Shown here piece after piece: positions 1 through 4,984 of a stretch of 6,220 bases of DNA (positions are counted from its first letter, which is position 1; the number at the start of each line of letters is the position of its first letter). Origin of the DNA: Candidatus Wirthbacteria bacterium CG2_30_54_11 (lineage in GTDB: Bacteria; Patescibacteriota; CG2-30-54-11); NCBI GenBank assembly GCA_001873755.1, contig MNZT01000041.1, positions 1 through 6,220 on the forward strand. Direction: 5' to 3'. The notes under the pieces were generated by a model. That model was not told the origin of the DNA, ran no database searches, and saw nothing but the letters and a program-made list of their open reading frames with translations. The position numbers and the translations under genes were made by a program.

Positions 1-1
1 C

Positions 2-325
2 GAGCTGGAGGTGCCGGCGGTCAGGTTTGAGGGGGCAGGCGGGGGACGGGTGGATGAGGTCAGGTGGGAGGCTGGTTCGGTCTGGATCAATGCCACCCAG
101 CACTTCACTCCGGTGGCAGCAGACGTCTGGCAGTACCAGGTCGGCGGCTATCAGGTCTGCCATAAGTGGCTGAAGGACCGGAAGGGTAGGGCACTTAGGG
201 CTGAGGACATCAGACACTATTGCCGGGTGGCTACGGCTTTGGGCAGGACGGTCGAGATACAGAGGGAGATCGATGGGATGCCCTCATCCCCGTCTCCGAC
301 GAGGCTCGCCTCAGAAGGCGGCTAA
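2..325 (+). CDS. DNA methyltransferase C-terminal end, type ISP-like (5' truncated by window edge)
   Basis: The reading frame is open from base 2, with no stop before the left edge, so this is the tail of a larger protein. A GTG at 11 is not needed as a start. The block YQVGGYQVCHKWLKDRKGR, followed by a DIRHYCRVATALGRT-type helix and an acidic QREID end, matches what I know of the C-terminus of N6-adenine DNA methyltransferases in single-polypeptide (type ISP) restriction-modification enzymes. That part belongs to the DNA-recognition end. No catalytic motif (NPPY) or helicase is visible because those lie upstream. The family normally ends soon after the QREID region. Here about 14 further residues, rich in Ser, Pro and Gly, are encoded by the palindromic repeat at 281-405, and the stop codon at 323-325 lies inside that repeat. 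Whether the full enzyme has nuclease and helicase parts or is a lone methylase cannot be seen. Confidence 0.72.
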   Translation, partial: ELEVPAVRFEGAGGGRVDEVRWEAGSVWINATQHFTPVAADVWQYQVGGYQVCHKWLKDRKGRALRAEDIRHYCRVATALGRTVEIQREIDGMPSSPSPTRLASEGG

Positions 326-350
326 CCTTCTCCCATGAGATGGGAGAAGG
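326..350. repeat. Perfect hairpin A of the composite repeat
   Basis: CCTTCTCCCAT (326-336) and ATGGGAGAAGG (340-350) form an 11-bp perfect stem with a 3-nt GAG loop. It begins directly after the methyltransferase stop codon. Confidence 0.85.
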
Positions 351-366
351 GATCAGAATCTAAATT

Positions 367-393
367 CCCCTCTCCCATCCGATGGGAGAGGGG
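367..393. repeat. Perfect hairpin B of the composite repeat
   Basis: CCCCTCTCCCATC (367-379) and GATGGGAGAGGGG (381-393) are perfect inverted copies around a single C. As RNA this gives an 11-bp stem with a 5-nt loop. It is a diverged sister of hairpin A, with CTC in place of TTC in the arm. Confidence 0.85.
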
Positions 394-442
394 CAGGGGT
401 GAGGGCGTATTCCTAGAGTACTGGCGCTGAGGTAAACGACAG

Positions 443-823
443 ATGCTGAGGAAGTTTCGTTGCAGTGAGGTGATCCTGGAAAGATCTCGTGAGCTCAGGC
501 ATGACATGACTGAGGCGGAATTGCTGGTTTGGAAGTATCTCAAGAATCGCCAGCTTGCAGGTTTGAAATTCCGGCGGCAGGTTGGGGTTGGGCGATTCAT
601 TCTCGATTTCTACTGTCCGGAAAAACAACTTGCGGTTGAACTGGACGGCGGTCACCACGGAAGTGAAAATGCACTGGTGTACGATGCGATGAGGACAAAA
701 TATCTGGAATCACGAGGTATCAAGGTTCTCCGGTTCTGGAATAGCGAGGTGATGGGGAACGTCGATGGAGTGCTGGAGCGAATAGTTGAGATCGTGAGGG
801 AGATGGAGGTTATCACAACGTAG
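443..823 (+). CDS. Stand-alone DUF559 (Vsr-like) endonuclease-domain protein
   Basis: This 126-residue protein is the usual size for stand-alone DUF559 proteins, a family placed in the PD-(D/E)XK superfamily beside the Vsr mismatch endonuclease. The family landmarks appear in order: R-LRHDMTEAELLVW (17-30), KFRRQVGVGRFILDFYC (42-58, with Asp55 the likely metal ligand), LAVELDGGHH (63-72, with Glu66 and His71/72), and the closing GIKVLRFWNSEV (92-103). The ATG at 443 has a TGAGG Shine-Dalgarno site at 428-432. The next Met (MTEAE) would cut off the conserved first helix. The gene follows the palindromic repeat at 281-405 and is 31 nt upstream of the next coding start. DNA cleavage is inferred from the fold; no substrate is known to me for this group. 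A role beside the upstream methyltransferase is possible but unproven. Confidence 0.88.
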   Translation: MLRKFRCSEVILERSRELRHDMTEAELLVWKYLKNRQLAGLKFRRQVGVGRFILDFYCPEKQLAVELDGGHHGSENALVYDAMRTKYLESRGIKVLRFWNSEVMGNVDGVLERIVEIVREMEVITT

Positions 824-840
824 ATTGTTCGTTTTGTTTG

Positions 841-848
841 GGAGGAGG
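841..848 (+). promoter_or_regulatory. Ribosome binding site that decides the start of the 645-residue protein
   Basis: GGAGGAGG lies 6 nt before the ATG at 855, which is ideal spacing. The frame also opens upstream at a TTG at 825, but that codon has no Shine-Dalgarno site and would place this purine run inside the gene. I therefore take 855 as the start. Confidence 0.8.
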
Positions 849-854
849 AATAGC

Positions 855-2792
855 ATGCTCGATTCGTTTGTGGCAGGTGATACCGGGATCGTCCCGAAAG
901 TCTGGAATCAAATGGTTGAGCACTATGCTGATCGCATCCATGAAGATGAAGCGGCACTAGAACGTATACAAAAGCATTTCTTTGGCGTTTCCCTCTCAGA
1001 TCTGCCGGAACCGTCACTTGATGACCTGAATAATGCGTATATACGTTTTATGTTCTGGTATTTTTTCCGGTACAGGACACATTCGGGTGCCCAGACCCTG
1101 CTCGAGGACTATATCGAGCATCACAGTATGCAGCTGGGAGCACATGAGCTTTTGATCCTGACCGGTTTTTTGCAGAGCGTATTTGGCATCTTTGAAGTCG
1201 AGAGCCTGCAGGTGGGTCGCAGCCTGGATATTCGGCTCCTCTCGGGCGGTATGGAAAGCTACCATATGATCGAACGTGCTGGTTCGCGTGAACTGAGCAG
1301 GGGAGACCTGGTCATCGGCTGGATCACACCCTGGAGTGATACCTCCCATGTTTTCCTGGGCAAGCCTGTTTTCCTCCCCGCTGCATCAGCTTATTCCATC
1401 AGACGGATTTTTCATGCACCGGGACAGACGCAGGAGCAGAAGGCCGTTACCCCGGAAGATGTAGAGCATTTGTTCTTTTTTTCTCCCAAAATCCATGCCC
1501 AGGACGGGAATATCAGGAAACGGCTTCGCCGATTCATCCACAAACACTTCGGGGATAAATCCCTGACCGTCGCGGCTATGGAAAAAAAGATCAGAGAAGC
1601 CATAGATAGTTCGGCGCTGGATGCGAGCGTGTTGGATGAACTGCTGGGGCTGACTCACCGGCGGAGGCTGGATGCAGGTATTGAGCAGCAGTTTTTGGAT
1701 CTCATCCATGAGTTTTGGAATACGCTGGTGGAGGAAGTCAAGCCAGCAAGCGATGACCAGAAACCAGGAACCATAGAATCCATTCTCATGGCTGATTTTA
1801 TCAGAATGGTACAACAGGAGATCACCGTCAAGTCGCATCCCCAGGAAAAACAGGCACAGCAGGCGATGGATTCCCTGATGCAGAAGTGGCTGCATGAGCC
1901 GCAGCTGGAACTGCATGGAGAGACCCCATGGCAGGTGATTGAGGCCGAGCGAAAGCGCACCGGTAGTAAAAGGGAAGGTTTTCCGCTTGATCTCCAGATC
2001 CAGCGATTCGGAGAGCCGGACTGCGATCTCACGGTGATAGATTCCAAACCGCTGATCGTGCAGGACATGGAGATATTTTTCCGGAATATCGAATCGCATG
2101 GCGGATTGCGGATCACCAAGGAGCTTAGAAATATCTCCTGGCCACGCGTCGTCGAACTGGAAGCGCTTTTTGTCCGGAAGGATCGGATGGCCGAGTTTTT
2201 CCGAAATGATCGTCGGGGTGAGGAGTTACACATGCGGTATGTGTATTTTGTCGATCTGCTGGCGATGGCGGCCAGACTGGTAAAGATCAGGCATGATGTG
2301 CTCACGCTAACCACAGCCGGCCGGGAGTGGCTTGCTCTTACGACCGGAGAGAAGTGGATGCGCTTGTGCAGGCATTGGCTCTACGAGCTGGACTGGAAAT
2401 GCTGTTTTGTGCCATATTATGCTCCGGTAGCCGATATGTACCAGGACAAACCTGAAAGTGTTTTGGGGAATCTCGATCTATTGGGTGATAACAAAATAGC
2501 ACTCAGGGATTTTTTCTGGCAGTTTTTTGGCTCCAAACGGCAAATGTTAGAACTGGATGCCAACCAGGAAATACTGAAGCGGACCGAAGGTGGTTTTTAT
2601 CGGGTGTTCTGTGAACGTCTGGAGTGGATGGGTTTGATAGAAATTGATAGGAAGAAAACGTCAGGAAGCGAAGGCAGGCGTTTTCCATGGGTGGAGGACG
2701 ATTACAAGGATTCTTATATCTCTGTCTCCGAGGATGCCCAAAAGGTGCTGAATGCACTGATTGATGATTATGTCAGAACCAGGAAGAAATAG
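855..2792 (+). CDS. Hypothetical protein, 645 residues, possible SEC-C-associated and winged-helix-like regions
   Basis: I do not recognise the function. The protein is soluble-looking, with no signal peptide or membrane segment, and is rich in aromatic and charged residues. Residues 60-175 (WYFFRYRTHSG near 68, then GIFEVESLQVGRSLDIRLL and GDLVIGWITPW at 150-160) resemble the region found beside SEC-C zinc motifs in other bacterial proteins. The SEC-C cysteine cluster itself is absent. Around 345-362, WLHEPQLELHGETPWQVI recalls a short 'GxTPxxx' segment of the same protein group. Residues 415-510 (GGLRITKELRNISWPRVVEL, then VKIRHDVLTLTTAGREWL) look like a winged-helix unit similar to the C-terminal part of pRiA4b ORF-3-like proteins. 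These likenesses are from memory and weak. The gene is 3 nt upstream of tgt, whose Shine-Dalgarno site lies inside this gene's last codons, so cotranslation with tgt is likely. Confidence 0.85.
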   Translation: MLDSFVAGDTGIVPKVWNQMVEHYADRIHEDEAALERIQKHFFGVSLSDLPEPSLDDLNNAYIRFMFWYFFRYRTHSGAQTLLEDYIEHHSMQLGAHELLILTGFLQSVFGIFEVESLQVGRSLDIRLLSGGMESYHMIERAGSRELSRGDLVIGWITPWSDTSHVFLGKPVFLPAASAYSIRRIFHAPGQTQEQKAVTPEDVEHLFFFSPKIHAQDGNIRKRLRRFIHKHFGDKSLTVAAMEKKIREAIDSSALDASVLDELLGLTHRRRLDAGIEQQFLDLIHEFWNTLVEEVKPASDDQKPGTIESILMADFIRMVQQEITVKSHPQEKQAQQAMDSLMQKWLHEPQLELHGETPWQVIEAERKRTGSKREGFPLDLQIQRFGEPDCDLTVIDSKPLIVQDMEIFFRNIESHGGLRITKELRNISWPRVVELEALFVRKDRMAEFFRNDRRGEELHMRYVYFVDLLAMAARLVKIRHDVLTLTTAGREWLALTTGEKWMRLCRHWLYELDWKCCFVPYYAPVADMYQDKPESVLGNLDLLGDNKIALRDFFWQFFGSKRQMLELDANQEILKRTEGGFYRVFCERLEWMGLIEIDRKKTSGSEGRRFPWVEDDYKDSYISVSEDAQKVLNALIDDYVRTRKK

Positions 2793-2795
2793 CGT

Positions 2796-3926
2796 ATGCC
2801 GTTTGAATTGTTAAAGACCGACACGAATACCAAAGCCCGTCTTGGCCGTATATCGACACCTCACGGCGACGTCCTGACCCCGGCGTTCATGCCGGACGCG
2901 ACGCGCGGTGCGGTACAGACGATTTCGTCCCGGCAGCTTCGTGACACCGGGACCCCAATGCTGGTGTCGAACACTGTTCACTTGTACCTGAAGCCAGGTC
3001 ATGAGCTGATCGGCAGTTTTGGAGGCCTGCACAAGTTTATGCAGTGGGATGGTCCGATCTTGACCGACGGCGGGGGATTCCAGATCTATTCGCTCATCCA
3101 CTCGAGCAACCTGAAAGGCAAAGTGACCGAACAGGGCATGTACTTTCAGTCGCCTTCAGACGGAAGCTCGCATCTCTTGACCCCAGAGCTTTCTCAGGAG
3201 GTTCAGTTTGCGCTTGGAGCTGACATCAAGATGGCTTTTGACGACTGCGTCCATACTGATGTGACGTCGAAGAAGAACCGGGAATCAGTTGAACTGACGA
3301 CCTTGTGGAGCAGACGGGCCAGGAAGAGGTTCGATGAGCTGTCCGAAGCGACCGGTCAAACCAGTGAGATCTATGCGATCGTGCAGGGCGGCGCCGACCT
3401 TGAACTCAGGAAGAAGAGCTTTGACGAACTTCATGCAATCGGATTTGACGGGTACGCCTATGGCGGTTGGCCGGTCGACAGCGAGGGGAATTTCCTCGAG
3501 GATCTGATTGGTTATACCGCTGACCTGATGCCCTTGAAAAAGCCCCGGTATGCCATGGGTGTCGGCACTCCTTCCGATGTGGTCCGTTCTGTGGCGCTGG
3601 GGTACGACCTGTTCGACTGCGTATTGCCGACGCGAAACGCGAGGCACGGATACTTCTATACTTCCGAAGGCATCCTCCGCATCAAGAAGCAGGAATACCG
3701 CGAAGACCAGAGACCGCTTGATTCCGAGTGCGACTGCTATACCTGCAGGACTTACTCGCGCGCCTACCTTCGCCACCTGTACAATGTCGGAGAGCATCTG
3801 GCCGGGACGCTGGGGACCATACATAATTTAAGATACTATGCGCGATTGATGGAACGGATACGGTTTGCGATCCAGGATGGAACTTATGAACGGCTAACGA
3901 GACAGATCAGGGCTTGGGCAATCTGA
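2796..3926 (+). CDS. tgt: tRNA-guanine(34) transglycosylase, divergent subtype
   Basis: The enzyme swaps guanine-34 in GUN-anticodon tRNAs for a 7-deazaguanine base (preQ1 in most bacteria) on the way to queuosine. The 376-residue length is normal. By alignment with the well-studied Zymomonas enzyme I read: general base Asp91 (TDGGGFQ), base-pocket residues FDDC (148-151) and Gln197 (IVQGG), nucleophile Asp274 (LFDCVLPTR), and zinc ligands Cys312, Cys314, Cys317 (CDCYTC) with His343. Several usually invariant segments differ: DSGGF is DGGGF, NTYHL is NTVHL, and GGLAVGE is GGWPVDS (223-229). All chemical residues remain, so an active enzyme is expected, perhaps with altered base choice. The start at ATG 2796 has AGGAAG at 2781-2786, inside the upstream gene. 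No other queuosine gene is in the window. Confidence 0.95.
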   Translation: MPFELLKTDTNTKARLGRISTPHGDVLTPAFMPDATRGAVQTISSRQLRDTGTPMLVSNTVHLYLKPGHELIGSFGGLHKFMQWDGPILTDGGGFQIYSLIHSSNLKGKVTEQGMYFQSPSDGSSHLLTPELSQEVQFALGADIKMAFDDCVHTDVTSKKNRESVELTTLWSRRARKRFDELSEATGQTSEIYAIVQGGADLELRKKSFDELHAIGFDGYAYGGWPVDSEGNFLEDLIGYTADLMPLKKPRYAMGVGTPSDVVRSVALGYDLFDCVLPTRNARHGYFYTSEGILRIKKQEYREDQRPLDSECDCYTCRTYSRAYLRHLYNVGEHLAGTLGTIHNLRYYARLMERIRFAIQDGTYERLTRQIRAWAI

Positions 3927-4278
3927 TGCGCCTGTGTGCTCCTCGTGCTTCTTCGTGATATAAGGTTGTTGCAAAATCGGGAAGGTCACTAGGTTCACAT
4001 TGAGCAACACCTCGGGTAAAGGCGGCTACTATTTGTTCGGCAGTCCAGACCTTGCCTGTAAGAGTGCCAATCAGAGCGTCAGATTCGCCGCCACCGAAAC
4101 CCAATTTTTCTTTTCCTAGAGTGTCATCTTGAATCGATAAAGCAGCGATACAACCAGTATCTAGGCAGGGCTCCGTGATGACGCGCTTTCTACCGTCAGT
4201 TCCGATGAATTCAGTCCCGAACCTAATCTCGACCTCTATCGAACATTCATCGGGATATTCGTGACCTTCTTCTTTCAT
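3907..4278 (-). CDS. Small hypothetical protein with DTG motif, possible retropepsin-like fold
   Basis: This 123-residue protein is read on the minus strand from ATG at 4278, with AAGG-containing purines 5 nt upstream (AGAAGGCAGGC). The segment CLDTGCIAALSI (38-49) fits the D-T-G-x-x-x-x-L pattern of small bacterial clan AA (retropepsin-like) aspartic proteases. There, a beta-strand region (here IEVEIRF, 14-20) precedes the Asp and a glycine-rich flap follows (GFGGGE, 60-65). The second half (from about 85) does not look like the usual closing 'LLG' segment, so the fold call is weak. The gene converges on tgt, and its stop overlaps the last 20 bp of tgt. Base composition seems a little more AT-rich than tgt. 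It shares a 75-bp divergent spacer with the promoter of the tRNA-Cys region. Confidence 0.55.
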   Translation of the reverse strand: MKEEGHEYPDECSIEVEIRFGTEFIGTDGRKRVITEPCLDTGCIAALSIQDDTLGKEKLGFGGGESDALIGTLTGKVWTAEQIVAAFTRGVAQCEPSDLPDFATTLYHEEARGAHRRIRLPKP

Positions 4279-4312
4279 GCCTGCCTTCTATGATTCTTTT
4301 CTTATGCGAGCC

Positions 4313-4341
4313 TTGACCTTTTATCATTCCGCCTTTACTAT
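4313..4341 (+). promoter_or_regulatory. Probable sigma70-type promoter for the tRNA-Cys region
   Basis: TTGACC (4313-4318) and TACTAT (4336-4341) are separated by 17 bp. Transcription would start near 4348, a few bases before the first tRNA copy, which is typical for a tRNA promoter. The overlapping TATATA at 4339-4344 is an alternative -10 box with a less good 20-bp spacer. The TTGACC box is the same as that of the rpsF promoter. Confidence 0.6.
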
Positions 4342-4353
4342 ATATCACGTTCC

Positions 4354-4426
4354 GGCGACGTACCCAAGTGGTTAAGGGAGAGGTCTGCAACCCGCCTCAG
4401 GCGGGCGAATACGCTCGTCGCCTCCA
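4354..4426 (+). pseudogene. Broken tRNA-Cys copy with retained acceptor stem, D-arm and CCA
   Basis: The sequence equals the downstream tRNA-Cys from base 1 to base 37 (acceptor 5' strand, D-arm, anticodon 5' stem, and loop through A37). It then has CCCGCCTCAGGCGGG instead of the 3' anticodon stem, variable loop and 5' T-stem, and rejoins at CGAAT. The acceptor stem GGCGACG/CGTCGCC and the 3' CCA are intact, giving a 73-nt transcript. The anticodon stem (GAGGT with no partner) and the normal TTCGAAT T-loop are lost, so it cannot be a working tRNA-Cys. A tRNA-like RNA that still offers a tRNA end to processing enzymes is possible. I call it a pseudogene because key arms are gone. Confidence 0.75.
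4391..4405. repeat. Perfect GC palindrome inside the broken tRNA
   Basis: CCCGCC (4391-4396), TCA loop and GGCGGG (4400-4405) form a 6-bp all-GC stem. It sits exactly where the tRNA copy loses identity, directly 3' of A37. The motif resembles short GC palindromes scattered as repeats in some genomes. A related weak hairpin, CGCCT-CAGA-AGGCG, occurs at 307-320. No T-tract follows, so it is not a standard terminator. Confidence 0.8.
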
Positions 4427-4456
4427 GTAATTTAGCCTAGTAGCAGTTGATTTTAG

Positions 4457-4696
4457 ATGTGGTATGTGTATGTGCTGATCTCAGAGATGGATGGAAGGCG
4501 GTATATCGGATGTTCGGGTGATTTGCAGCGCCGCATGAGAGAACACGAAGATGGAATGGTCGCATCGACGAGAGCGAGACGACCATTGAAACTGATCCAC
4601 ACAGAACAATTTGGATCGCGCATCGACGCAATGAAGAGAGAAAAGTTTTTCAAGACAGGCAAGGGCCGGGAGTTTCTGAAGCTGAGTGGCTTCTAG
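4457..4696 (+). CDS. Small GIY-YIG nuclease-domain protein (COG2827-like)
   Basis: This 79-residue protein consists of one GIY-YIG domain, as in the UPF0213/COG2827 group related to the Slx1 nuclease. YVYVL (3-7) fills the 'GIY' place and RRYIGCSGDLQRRMREHEDG (14-33) the 'YIG' place and conserved Arg/His helix. RRPLKLIHTEQF (41-52) carries the catalytic Glu50, and AMKREKFFKTGKGREFLK (58-75) is the family's closing helix. DNA cutting is inferred from the fold. I see no clear Shine-Dalgarno site before ATG 4457, which suggests weak or leaderless-type translation. The gene lies between two tRNA-Cys copies, and its stop is only 4 nt before the intact tRNA, so the messenger probably extends into that tRNA. 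It has no DNA-binding partner domain such as those of phage homing enzymes. Its family is frequent in genomes but biologically poorly defined. Confidence 0.88.
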   Translation: MWYVYVLISEMDGRRYIGCSGDLQRRMREHEDGMVASTRARRPLKLIHTEQFGSRIDAMKREKFFKTGKGREFLKLSGF

Positions 4697-4700
4697 ATGA

Positions 4701-4776
4701 GGCGACGTACCCAAGTGGTTAAGGGAGAGGTCTGCAAAACCTTTATGCAGCGGTTCGAATCCGCTCGTCGCCTCCA
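4701..4776 (+). tRNA. tRNA-Cys (GCA), CCA encoded
   Basis: The fold is complete. The acceptor is GGCGACG/CGTCGCC, the D-stem CCC/GGG, the anticodon stem GAGGT/ACCTT with loop CTGCAAA (anticodon GCA at 4734-4736), the variable loop TATGC and the T-arm AGCGG-TTCGAAT-CCGCT. The discriminator is T (U73, the main identity base of tRNA-Cys), followed by an encoded CCA. The gene has no promoter of its own that I can find: the 4 bases before it are the end of the nuclease gene region. The nearest good promoter is at 4313-4341, before the broken copy. No terminator hairpin follows until 4875. Confidence 0.96.
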
Positions 4777-4874
4777 AAATAATCCGTACCCTCCACGCCA
4801 TGATCCATGTGGCAGCAATCTTCAAGCAGGATATCGATTGGTTTACCCGACTACCCCAGCAGATGTGACCGAGG

Positions 4875-4904
4875 CAACCGTATAGCTTGTACGGTTGTGT
4901 TTTT
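4875..4904 (+). terminator. Rho-independent terminator after tRNA-Cys
   Basis: CAACCGTA (4875-4882) and TACGGTTG (4890-4897) form an 8-bp stem with a 7-nt loop, followed by TGTTTTT (4898-4904). It separates the tRNA transcript from the rpsF promoter 15 bp downstream. Confidence 0.75.
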
Positions 4905-4918
4905 GGTTGTGCCTGCCC

Positions 4919-4948
4919 TTGACCGTTGTTTATCCATTTGTATATAAT
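4919..4948 (+). promoter_or_regulatory. Strong sigma70-type promoter of the rpsF-ssb operon
   Basis: TTGACC (4919-4924) and a consensus TATAAT (4943-4948) with an 18-bp spacer predict a start near 4955 and a leader of about 30 nt. AAGGAG at 4971-4976 is the Shine-Dalgarno site, 8 nt before the rpsF ATG. The leader is too short for the structured S6 or S18 autoregulatory sites described in other bacteria, and none is obvious. Confidence 0.85.
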
Positions 4949-4984
4949 CATTTTCGTTGAGTTACAAGCAAAGGAGTTCTGTCC

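Larger units (their letters stand above)
281..405. repeat. Composite palindromic (REP/MITE-like) intergenic repeat
   Basis: The outer arms CCCTCATCCC (281-290) and GGGGTGAGGG (396-405) are inverted copies with one wobble position. Inside are two strong hairpins (326-350 and 367-393) sharing a TCTCCCAT/ATGGGAGA core, and a weaker one, CGCCT-CAGA-AGGCG, at 307-320. Repeats built on CCCTCACCCC and CTCTCCC...GGGAGAGG are common in many bacterial genomes, and I recognise the type. The element overlaps the end of the methyltransferase gene and stops 38 bp before the DUF559 nuclease start. No T-tract follows either hairpin, so a classical intrinsic terminator is not indicated, though the structure could stop exonucleases or slow RNA polymerase. 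Confidence 0.8.
4354..4776 (+). mobile_element. Candidate tRNA-Cys-targeted GIY-YIG cassette (broken tRNA, nuclease gene, intact tRNA)
   Basis: A direct repeat flanks a small nuclease gene. Bases 4354-4390 are identical to 4701-4737 (37 nt), and 4406-4426 match 4756-4776 except at one position. The repeated sequence is tRNA-Cys. The right copy is complete; the left copy has its middle replaced by a palindrome. The unit length from copy to copy is 347-350 bp. There is no integrase or transposase, so mobility would depend on the GIY-YIG protein or on host recombination. Calling it mobile is inference from the duplication; simple tandem duplication followed by decay is the main alternative. Confidence 0.5.

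Noticed and set aside
281..405. CRISPR array or rho-independent terminator
   Set aside because: There are only two related hairpins, with no regular spacers and no T-tract. The pattern is that of a dispersed palindromic repeat.
825..854. TTG start 30 bp upstream for the 645-residue protein
   Set aside because: It has no ribosome binding site, and the ideal GGAGGAGG site at 841-848 serves the ATG at 855.
1386..2099. 237-residue open frame on the minus strand
   Set aside because: It is fully antisense to the 645-residue gene, which has a strong ribosome binding site and coherent protein character. The antisense product has no recognisable motif and no ribosome binding site.
4354..4426. A second functional tRNA-Cys
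   Set aside because: The 3' anticodon stem, variable loop and T-arm are lost, so the normal cloverleaf cannot form despite the intact acceptor end.
4697..4885. 62-residue plus-strand open frame
   Set aside because: It is a translation of the tRNA-Cys sequence and its flank; no independent start signal or protein likeness.
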